Of a stretch of DNA of 64,000 nucleotides, positions 1-11,000 are shown piece by piece. How positions within the stretch are numbered: position 1 is the first letter of the stretch; every line of letters begins with the position of its first letter. The stretch spans positions 4,838,501-4,902,500 of the forward strand of contig NC_073352.2 of the NCBI RefSeq assembly GCF_027580225.2. The letters run 5' to 3'. The DNA is from Misgurnus anguillicaudatus. Lineage: Eukaryota > Chordata > Actinopteri > Cypriniformes > Cobitidae. The notes beneath the pieces are model-generated. The model made no database searches. It saw nothing but the letters and a program-made list of their open reading frames with translations, and had not been told where the DNA came from. The translations under genes were made by a program, and so were the position numbers.

Positions 1-70
1 CTTCTAAAAAGACTGTAAGCTTTTTACATAGAGTTTCATAGGGCTTGAACATGGTGTATAATATTTAAAT

Positions 71-310
71 ATGAAGCTTATACATGAAATTTATGATGAT
101 GATATATTATTATTATGTATTTGTATGCTACTAATATTATTATTAGGATATTTGTATTTGATTTGTATTTATATATTTATAGTAATAATGTCTTGTATAT
201 TTGTATTTATATATTTAAATACTATTGATAATGTTATATTTATATGTAATTTGTATTTATATATCTGTATATTAATGGTATTATTGTGTATTTATATTTA
301 ATTCATATTT
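71..310. repeat. AT-rich minisatellite
   Basis: The stretch is built from variants of tatttgtatttatatattta and is almost free of G and C. A 76-residue open frame across it is a product of the repeat (only hydrophobic codons from A/T triplets) and is not a gene. Confidence 0.75.
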
Positions 311-862
311 TTTGATTAATGTTATTTATTATTATTGCATGCAAAGAACTGGGGAGCTGTACTGTTTGTAGTATGCAATGCATTTGAGAATGTTACATTT
401 CTTATTATTTCAGGTTTATTACCTTGTTGCATTTTTGAAGAAAAAATAAAGAATACAGAAATGTGGAAAACAGAGTAATATCCTTTTGTACACTGGGTTG
501 CCCTTTCCGTGGGGAGAACACGGAACAATACCCCACCACTATCCACCCCCTAAACCCAATGTTACAGAGGTAAAAGCAAATCAGACAAAAAATTACAAAT
601 TTGGTTGCATGAATTCATATGAATAAGCCAACTGCTACGAAAAACTGCTAAAATTGGCTGATTTAATATTTTCACAAGCAATTACATTTTAACAGAACAT
701 ATTTACTGAAGCATATACAGTAGCCAATATAAGGACAATCCATGCAAACAACAGCTGATTGTAATCTCATTTTAAAAATGCAAGTGGCCAGTGGATTAGC
801 ATTTGATTAAATCTTTTTTTTTACACACACACTAGGGTCAAACCCAGCGTTGGGTCAAAAAT
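311..862. other. Intergenic DNA, no gene seen
   Basis: No exon-like frame or RNA gene is visible. The last 35 bases contain a TTGGGTCAAAA motif that resumes after the transposon at 868-1611 as TTGACCCAACA. They are therefore the two halves of an older repeat that the transposon split. Confidence 0.5.
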
Positions 863-867
863 ACCTG

Positions 868-1611
868 GGGCCTCATTTATAAACGTTGCGTACGCACAAA
901 AGAAGGCGTACGCCACTCTTTACGCAATACTTGTTATTTATAAAAAGCAAACTTGACGGGAAAATGTGCTGTCCGTCACGCAAGCTCTGACCCAGGCGTA
1001 CGCACAAAAACGGGTGAAATGAGAAATGGCGACACCGTCGGCACATGAAGGAAACACGTGAAAATGACAACACTGCCTCTCATAAATAACATGAAGACTT
1101 CACAAAGCAAATCTTACAATTAACAGCCTACACGAACACCCGTTTGATCGATCAGCAGTGAAACAAACAAAAAAAAATCAATCGAAAATTACAACAGAAA
1201 TTCAAATGAACACATATTTGCTAAAAGAAAAGTGAAATATGTTCTGCAATAATATTGGCATGTTGTGCAATTCATCCTCATAAAGAATATAGTTAACAGA
1301 ACGAAATAATGTACAAAACTGATATTCTCGTCAATGTGTCCGTCTGGCGGAGCAGATATAGGATTAAGGAGATATGAAGAGTTTCGTTGCAAAACGAGAT
1401 AACCACCGTTTTTTTAATTGTTCAGCAATCTTGTTTTTTGGTTGTGCATTCCAATTAATTTCAATGCATTGTGATTTATTAAGGGAAAAATGCGTAGGAT
1501 GTGCGTGCGCACGGTTTATAAATCAGAATATTTCTGTGCGTACGCACGTCCTATGTTTCATCCGTACGCCACTTCTGACGCAAATCCTACGCAAAGTTTT
1601 ATAAATGAGGC
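868..1611. mobile_element. Non-autonomous DNA transposon (about 740 bp) with GCCTCATTTATAAA inverted ends
   Basis: The left end has GCCTCATTTATAAA at 870 and the right end carries its reverse complement up to 1611. Subterminal GTACGCAC and TACGCC motifs repeat in inverted orientation at both ends (for example 888-914 and 1535-1575). ACCTG stands just outside each end (863-867 and 1612-1616) and may be the target duplication. No transposase frame is present. The superfamily is not decided: the ends could also be read as CAGG-type hAT termini. Confidence 0.75.
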
Positions 1612-1744
1612 ACCTGAATTGAGAGTGCATATTTCTTTTGACCCAACATTGTTTTGAAAGTAACCAATATATATTTTGTGTATTTATTTGGGTGGTCTTG
1701 CATTTATTTTGTTCAAGAAAACCTGCTTGACCATACACTGTCAA

Positions 1745-1910
1745 AAAACTTGTACCTTTTTGTCCGTGGGGCGGTACCCTAAGGTATACCGTTTTGTACC
1801 TTTACAGGTATACATAACATAATACAAAGTAGTACCTTTTGGGGTACATTACTGTACCTCAAGGACCTATTTTGTACCCCAAAAGGTACAACATTTCAAT
1901 GTGTCGCACA
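1745..1910. repeat. Short interspersed repeat rich in GTACCTTTT/AAAAGGTAC
   Basis: GTACC and GGTAC motifs alternate in both orientations (GTACCTTTTTG at 1753, TTTTGGGGTAC near 1838, CCCCAAAAGGTAC near 1877). This gives a foldback-like repeat of a kind common in cyprinid DNA. It lies just downstream of the receptor gene's stop codon, which is read on the minus strand, so it may be part of or beside its 3' untranslated region. Confidence 0.45.
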
Positions 1911-2010
1911 CCCATAAAGATAGAAAACTGAACCGTTGAGGGCACCACCCCAACAACAAAAAGGGACAGTTTTGTAAATGATTCTATTTTTTGACCGTGT
2001 ACAGCCATAT

Positions 2011-2079
2011 TCAGATAGCCTGGTGTCCAACAGTTCCTCCTCTGACGGTCACATAGGTCACTTTATTATCACACTGAAC
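2011..2079 (-). CDS. Receptor exon 8: second ITIM and stop
   Basis: The acceptor is ATTCAG at 2085-2080. The 22 codons and TGA encode DNKVTYVTVRGG and a short C-terminus. VTYVTV also fits the ITIM consensus. The spacing of two tyrosine motifs about 29 residues apart suits tandem-SH2 phosphatases. No clear polyadenylation signal was settled on downstream. Confidence 0.8.
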   Translation of the reverse strand, partial: VQCDNKVTYVTVRGGTVGHQAI

Positions 2080-5000
2080 CTGAATGATAAAAACACATGT
2101 AATTAAACAAATATCAACATTGCAATTCATGCAATTCTAACTTCATAATGTACTCAAATGTTTTATGTACAGTGACCCTTTTAATATAATTTTTAAAATG
2201 CTGGTTTAACAAAAAATAAAACTTAGATATATATTTAGATATAAATATATTCCCCAGTTCTTATTTCAAAAATAAACATCACCTATGGGAACAACCAGCC
2301 TGATCTCACACAAATGTGTATGTATTTTACATATTAGCTCATTTGTAAAATGAGCCCCACACCTAACCCCAACATCATGGGCAAGAGCAAAATGTACAAA
2401 AACGTATGAATGTGGTCATACAAATGAATACGAATTTGCCACCTCATAAAATACATGCACACTGTTATGAGATTGTGTTGGAACAACTAGAATAAAATAA
2501 AAACTGATGTCTCTACTTACATTGTGTCTATCAGTAACTGCTTTCTTGTGATTGATCTCAGCATAAGCCACATCCTCTGTCTTCTCCTAAACATCATTGG
2601 AAACACGGTTATTATAACATGGGGATGGTACTTGGGATCTCTGAAGTATATATTTTACGTTGATTATTTAACTTTTAATTTTTTATTATAGTCATATTTA
2701 GATTAGACATACAATGCATTAAACTAGAAGTGAAATCACATCTTACACAGTGTAACTGAGAAAAGTAACAAATGAGATTTGTGTAAATGTGAATCTGTGA
2801 CTTACATTGCCATGAACAGTAGGAGGATTGAAACTGCTCTTCATCTCACAGACTGCAGGATTTGTCGTCTTATTTGACTCCTGAACCTCAGGTAAATGAA
2901 AACATCTTACAGTTCAATAAACTTTGTATTGCGGTATTTTGAGGTGAGATGTGAAGTACAGAAATTTAAATACTTACATGTGAATCCTGAGCCATTTTTC
3001 TTTTTCCTGAAAGAAGTTGAGCAATAATCAGTTATCGCATAGTAGTAAAATACAGTAGTAAATGTTTAACCAATAAAGATCAAGAACTATACTGACAACC
3101 TGTTAAATCTTAAAATTAGTTAAATAAATAAAAATAACAGTCATAAATATTCACAAATTGTTTTTATGCTCATCCACCACATTATATACATTATACTGTG
3201 CTACTATTACTTCAGCAATCTAAAGTTTAAAATGTGTTGCGCCTTTCCACCACCAATCAAAACTGTCAATGGTAAGTGCAGTGTAGTAGAAAATGTATAA
3301 AGATATCTAGGGACAGTCACTGATGTGAATACAGGAGTTATTCATATATAGGGCTGCAAAGATTGTATTTCATGTGTAAACTTCTGCAGTTTAGTGTGCA
3401 TATACATATAGGTTATTTTGTGAAGAGTATTGTATTGTCGCCACTACTGTATGTTTCTGTAAACAAAAAGTTATTTTGCTTGTCTATTGGATTCTAGTTG
3501 GCTGTTGGTCTAAGAGTTATTTTGACGACCATGAGACCATCACAATGTGTGTGTTTAGCTGAATATTCCTGTTATTCTGTGTTAATAACAATAAAAACTC
3601 ACCGGCTCTTTTATTACAGAACAGCCAGAGAAGAAGAAGAGCAAGAAGAGAAACTGCAGCAGCAGATACAGCAAGAATTACTGCAGGACACATGATGACA
3701 TAAAGAAACAATTAAATTATGGTTGCACTTTATTTTACATTACGTATAAATTACATAAAAAACATTTTACAATACTTTTTACAATATGTTGTACTTACAG
3801 ACAAATGTGTGGTAGGCTACTTACTTTTGAGAATGTACATGGTAATTAAATGGTATCATTACTGTATTTACCAGTGGTACGTACTTGGTAGTTATTATGT
3901 AACTCTAGATAAGTAGTGCGTAATACCAGATACATACTTATGTAAACAGTAACCAACAAGAAACACTACTGTACTTACAAATGTACAATATAAGCATTTA
4001 ATACTCACACGCAACTGAGGGTCAATGACAGGTACTTATAGTGTATGTGTATGATAACTAATAACAAACCCTGCTGTACTTGAATATACAAATGAATGTA
4101 CAATACTATAATGAATATATACTGTAACTTAGGTGGTAGGTCCTGTGTAATAATAACTGTGTAAAATGCAACACTTTATTTTACAGTTTTGTTTCCATGC
4201 AGTTACTATGGACCTACTAGTGAATGTACCCAGTAGTAAAAGCGTACACTATTCAATTCTTTGCCTTAAATTGTACAATAAATGACAAAAAAATGGCACG
4301 TCAGTAGTGTTTGTTATTAGTTATCATGTACGTACACTATAAGTGCCTTTAATTAGCTCACACTTGCCTGCATGTACCACACACTTACTGTGTATACAAA
4401 TTGTAAGTACTGTAGTGTTTGTTATTAGTTATCATACACTGTAAGTACATGTCATTATTAATTTACACCGGCCTGTTAGTACTACACACTTATCATGTAC
4501 ATACAATTTGTAAGTACAGTAGTGTTTATAATTAACATAGAGTTCTAGAATTATACCATTTAATTACCATGTAGATACTCAAAAGTATACCACACATTTG
4601 CCTGTAAGTACAACATATTTACCATATAAGGTAAGTACACATACTGTATAATAAAGAGCTAACAAATTATTTATGTGAAACAGAAAAGGACATCACTGAC
4701 ATTATACATTGTCACATGGGTTATTACTACTTTTCTGACAGATGACTTCTTTTTTGATTACATTACCTGTCATATTTCACAATGTCATTGTTAAGACATT
4801 TCATACCTGTGCGAAGTAAATCGCTTTTGGTCTCTGTTAAGGAAAAGAGAGATTGTCTTAGTCACAATGATGTGCATTTACATTTATGGATTTTATGCAA
4901 AGCGACAAGGTATTTACAAGGTATACATTTTTTATCAGTATGTGTGTTCCCTTGGTTTGAACCCGTGATCTGTTGACCAGCTAAGGCTCTACCACTGAGC

Positions 5001-8000
5001 TATAATACAGGAGCACGTGTAGCAGAGAGTTTTAACAATGATTTAGGGTTGTCTGTTTTCTTACCCGAATACTTGACAGTGTATCTGGCTGAGGTCTTAA
5101 CTTCAGTTCCTTTAATAATCTGACATCTTAACTCTCTGTTGTCGTCTTCATTCAGGAGTGTTGTAGTCAGACTGCTGTTACAGTGTTTTGTTGAAGATGA
5201 GATCTGATATCTGGAGTCTGATTGAAGATTAACATCAGACTCATTCACCCAGATCATCTGAAATCCATCCTCATGGAGCAAACCCTCACAATCATATCCA
5301 TCAAAAAAATACAATTGACAGGAGAGAGTGACAGATCTGCCTGCTTTAATCTCAGTCTGTGTGGATGATAAAGACACTGAAACACAAATTAAAACACAAA
5401 TCACACAACAGACTTCACTCTTCTCTGTAAACATTTTGAGTTAAAAGAGAGAATTGTGCTCTTTTAAATAAAACAAATAATAATAATGAACAGAAACACT
5501 GACCATGAAGAAAATGCAGATAAACTTGGACATCAGTGTAAGGATCATTTGTATGAATTTGTTGTCTGCAGATGTAAAGCCCGTGATCTTCTTTTGTGGT
5601 TTTATAGATGTTCAGAGAGCAGTCAGACCCCAGACTCAGTCTCTTATGATCCACCGTCTTTATTCCTTTATGAAACAGTTGAACTCCAGTTGATTTGCTG
5701 TCATTACTATAGAACCAGTGTGTTGATCTACAGTCAGGATGAACATTAATGCAGGGCAGAGTAACATTTCCTCCATCACTACAGAACACATCAATCTCTT
5801 CCGCTTCACTGGTACCTGATTGAATGGTGAATACACATATTTATAAGGTACTTTATACAAGCAATCTGTTTTACATAAGGGCTTCCCGGACTGGGCTTTC
5901 CAGACTAAAATGCATGTTTGAGCTGCCTTAATTTAAAAATATCTTACATTTTAAGTGACATATCTTATAAATCAGTACCATTCTTTTGTTTCAAGATGCA
6001 CACTATTGTTCTTGTAAGATATGTTTGTAAAAACAACTATAACCAAGGCCTGGGATTAATCTAAACCCTGTCCAGGAAATTGTTCCATAGCGTCTAAAAA
6101 TATTTTTCAAAAACACATAATCTGATTTCAGAAGTTATCGGCATTTTTAGGTCCCTGTCATTTTTTGAAGATGTTTCTTAAACAGACTTTTAATACTCAC
6201 ACAGAATCTGAGGCAGTTTCAGAATCTTTTATAATCTTTGTCCTTTCAGTAGAGTAATAATAGACCCTTTTACAGCTAATGTGATCAAATAGCCTGCACA
6301 TGCATTTTGGCAATAGAAGTGGTGTTGTTCCCCAGTGGTTAGCTATTCAGAAAGGTTTCCCAGCATATGTCTGGTTGTTGTGTTTGGTTGCACTAATATA
6401 ATATACGTATATATGTATCTGCCAACTTTATTTTGGTCATCTGCCAAAGTCTTCTATCCACTCCACTATAGTACACGGATCTGGTAGCTGTGTTAAAAAA
6501 GTTGATAAGTCAACTTTTTAAAATAACTTTCTCTGTCTGTATTGCTTTACTGCTGATTCTTGCCATACTTCTGTTGCCAAACTGTGCGTGCATACGCTAC
6601 CACACTGCAAATTTTTTCGTTGTAAATTCACAATAAATAATTGGATAAATTTTGCATGACTTTCACAGCAAGGATTACAGCAATATACTGTGAAATATAC
6701 TCACAGCAATTTACTGTAATGTTATATCTGTGATATTACAATGCATTGATGTAAAAGCATGACTGTATACTGTAACTTCACAGCTTCAATGGAAAAGCAA
6801 TTACTGTGATATTACAATACATTACTGGGGAATTACAATCTTTTGCTGTATCATTACAACAAGGCAATTTTAAAATTTTATTTTCACCATAGTTGAGATT
6901 CATGGTCAAGATCAAAGGTCAAAGTTTATTTCTAAAGCACATTTACAAGCAGACACCACTGCCCCAAAGTGCTGTACAAGTATAAAATACAGTAAAAGCA
7001 CGAGATACAAATATTCCAACAATATTAAAACACCAAAGAACAAAATAAAATGTCACTGCTCAGTCATGATTCGAAAGCCAATGCAAACAAGTGGGTTTTT
7101 AACAATGATTTAAAACATTCCACAGAGGTAGCTGCTCTAATATAAGGAGGGAGCGAATTCCAAAGTGTTGGACCTGCTATTGAGAAAGCCCTGTCTCCTC
7201 TTGTTTTCCGTCTGGACCTTGGACAGTCTAAAGACAGCTGGCCAGTAGACCTAAGAGTCCTACTTGGAGTATGCAAAGTAAGCATGTCAGATAAATATAA
7301 TGGTGCCAATCCATTTAAAGATTTATAAACAAACAATAAAATCTTAAAATGGATTCTAAAAACAACAGGCAACCAATGTAGAGTCGACAATATAGGGGTT
7401 ATATGTTCATTTCGCTTTTTACCTGTCAAAAGACGTGCCGCTGCATTTTGGACTAATTGTAAACGGCGGATCGAGCCCTGATCAAGACCATAGTATAATG
7501 AATTGCAATAGTCTAGACGATTTGTAATCAGAGCATGCACAACTTTTTCCAGTTGGCTATGTGGCAGATAGGGTTTGACCTTCCTAAGAAGTCTAAGTTG
7601 AAAAAAGCTTGATTTTACCACAGAACTAATTTGCCTGTCAAGTTTAAAAGTGCTATCAATTAAAACGCCAAGGCTTTTTACATAAGAACAGCAGTTTGAA
7701 AATGTTGGGCCAAAAGCATCCAAGCCTGAGATATCTGCATCTCCAAAAATTATAACTTCAGTTTTGTCATTGTTTAAATTCAGAAAGTTCAGTGACATCC
7801 AATCCTTTACTTCACCCAAGCAATTTCTCAGTACTTCGACTGAGTTGGTTTTAGTGTTCAACGGTAAGTAAATTTGGACGTCATCCGCAAAACAATGATA
7901 AGAAATGTTGTATTTTTGGAAAATAGATCCCAAAGGTAACATATACAATGAAAATAAAACTGGGCCCAAAATTGATCCTTGAGGGACCCCGCTAGTAATT

Positions 8001-11000
8001 GGGGCGCTTTTTGAATTGAAAGGTCCAAGGTTCACTGTAAAAGACCTCTCTGACAGATATGACCGAAACCAATTCAAAACAGTACCTTTAAGGCCAACAC
8101 AAGACTCAAGTCTGGACAATAGAATCTTGTGGTCAACAGTATCAAACGCTGCAGTCAAGTCTAAAAGTACCAGTACAGCAGATCTACCAGCATCCGAAAT
8201 TAGCAGAAGATCATTAAAAACTTTTAAAAGTGCAGTTTCAGTACTGTGGCCAGATTTAAAACCAGACTGGAATTTGTCACAGATTTTGTTTAAACTTAGG
8301 TGTGATTGTAGTTGGGCATATACCACTTTTTCTAAAACTTTGGATAGAAAGGGGAGCTTAGAAACAGGCCTATAGTTAGACAAAACGGAGGGGTCTAAGT
8401 TGTGTTTCTTCAGTAAGGGTTGTACAATGGCCTTTTTAAAAGCCACTGGAACATATCCGGCTGATAGGGACATATTTATCAGACTTAAAACAAAAGGCCC
8501 AATTGTCTCAAAAACATCTTTAAATAGTTTAGCTGGAAGACTATCCAAAGAGCAAACGGAATATCTTAAACCTTGAACCGTCTTGGATAAATCGGTAATA
8601 GATACTGGTACAAAATCTTCAAAGACAGCTGTACATAGTGATATAATGCTTGGATCAGGCACAACATGATGGGTTGCAGTTCGGATATTGGACACTTTAT
8701 CAATGAAAAATTTACAAAATCTGTCACACAAAAGAGCGCAAGGGACAATACCAGCCTGATCTGGAGGATTAATTAACCTATTTAAAACATTAAAAAGTAT
8801 GTAAGGTTTGTGGCTATTATTCTGTATCAGATTTGATATTTTGCGGCTCTAACAGCGTCCTGGTAGTCAGACAGACTCTCTCTTAAAATTCCCAAGGACA
8901 CAGTCAGATTGTCTTTTTTCCATTTTCTCTCCGCACGTCGACAATTCCTTCTGAGAGCACGGGTAGTATCATTGCACCATGGCTCTCTCTTTTGGTTGGA
9001 ATTCTAAATGGTGCTATTTGGTCGAGAGTATTCGTGCACATAGAGTCAAATGAAAAGACCATCTCATCAATATCCAGAGTTGAAAGGGACACGTCCAAGG
9101 ACGTTAATAGAGGAGTGTCAAATGCTGCAGCAAAAAGTGAAGCCGTAGATGAATTAACTGCCCGCCGCCGCTGCATAGGAAGACATGGTATATTTTGTGA
9201 ACCCGGCAAAAGGACCGTAAACAATACGGGCATATGGTCGGAAATGCCTGCCTCAGAAATGTCTTTTATGGACAAATTTAGGCCATGAGATAAGACCAAG
9301 TCCAAAGAATGTCCCTTATTATGAGTTGGGGAATTCACAGATTGTTTAAGATTAAACGATTCTAGAATGTTCATGAAGTCCTTGACCAGAGGCTTAGAAG
9401 CACAACACACATGAATATTAAAATCACCAACAATTAAAAAGTGATTATAGTTGACAGCAATGCCAGCCACAAACACAGAGAAGTCCTTAATAAAATCCTT
9501 ATTAAATTTAGGAGGACGATAAATAAGTGCACATAGCAATGATAAATTAAGATCAATTTGAAAAAGTTGCAACTCAAAACTTTCGTAATGTTCACGTGGA
9601 ATCCTCTTACACTTTAGATTAGTTTTAAAAATAGTCGCTAGTCCTCCACCTTTTCCCGTAAATCGTGGAGAGCTAAAGAACGAACATGCCGGAGGGAGAA
9701 GTTCTGAAAAGGACATGAACTCACCGGGTTGAAGCCAAGTCTCCGTTAGAAGCATAAGGTCAAGCCTTTTGGACAGAAAAAAATCATTTAATATAAACGT
9801 CTTATTGGTCAATGATCTAACGTTAATCAGTGCTAGCTGAAGAACGGTATCCTCCAAACGCGGAGATTTGGCTCGCGCCAATGGTCGGAGATTTGTTTGG
9901 ACCACGCCACGCTTGATCGCTCGAAAGTGCCCAGGTCGCCGAGGGACAAACTCCCTTTCCAATGCAGGCCTCCGGTCCCCAGTGACAACAACTCCGCATC
10001 GAATCGGGCGAAGCCATCGCATCCCAAAGTCCAAGGACGAAAGGACAGCGCGTGAGGGACAGTCGCGATGAAATTCCAATCCACTTCTCTGAGCCGAACG
10101 CAGGTATGCCCTCACTCTAACAACCACTCCACCACGCTTTCTCCGTCTTCTAGGGCGTTTCCTCCGCTGGGAAGCATTAGGTATACGCTGTAAATACGCC
10201 GGCAGATCAAAGCATGGAGGACGGGGTATATCCGAAGATTGATGGTTGACACTCTTCAGAAACAAAGCATATTGATCCCGAACAGAGAGAAGTGTCTGGC
10301 GATCGTATAAAAACAGAGCTGAGACATTTTGATAACTTAAACTAATAAGACAAACAAATAAAAACCAGAGTAAGACAACAAGACGGTGCGCCGTGCACAC
10401 TGCTGGCGCCATCTTTGATGCCTCAAAAAAAAAAAATGTTTTAGCAATGCCAGAATTCATAGTCAAAGTTTCTAAAACTCCTTAATGACAAACTGCTGTG
10501 AAAGTGCTGGATCTCATTTACATTTTTGACAGAAAATAAACTTTTGATTAGTAAATTAATTAGGAGATAATCTTTACCATTATGTACCAACCACCTCAGA
10601 TTTACACTATTAACTTTGCATGTTCATAACAAATGTGGTGTCTTAACACAAAGTTAACACAACCAGGGAAAAAACTAGCAAGCAAAGAGTCAAGGGTCAA
10701 GAGTCCAACTAAAACAAACACTAATCACAATAATGGTGACTATAAATGAAACAAAACATCAACATCTAAACCTAATAAGTGAATTGTGTGTTCTACAGCA
10801 ATATATTTACTGAACATTCAAAAATAATGTTTTATAAAATAATAAAATGCAATGTTTCTCTATCATTTACATAACAATCAAACAAGTCAATATAATAAAC
10901 AGTTGTGGTTTTAAACATTGTGTGAACATTAAAACATGACATTGTCATAACGTTTAAAAATGTAAAATGTAACATTCCTCTAACGTTCAGACAACACAAA

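Noticed and set aside
71..301. 76-codon hydrophobic frame resembling a membrane protein
   Set aside because: AT-rich minisatellite translation.
4980..5012. A functional tRNA gene (A and B boxes on the minus strand)
   Set aside because: Only the head is tRNA-like; no acceptor stem closes and a SINE body follows.
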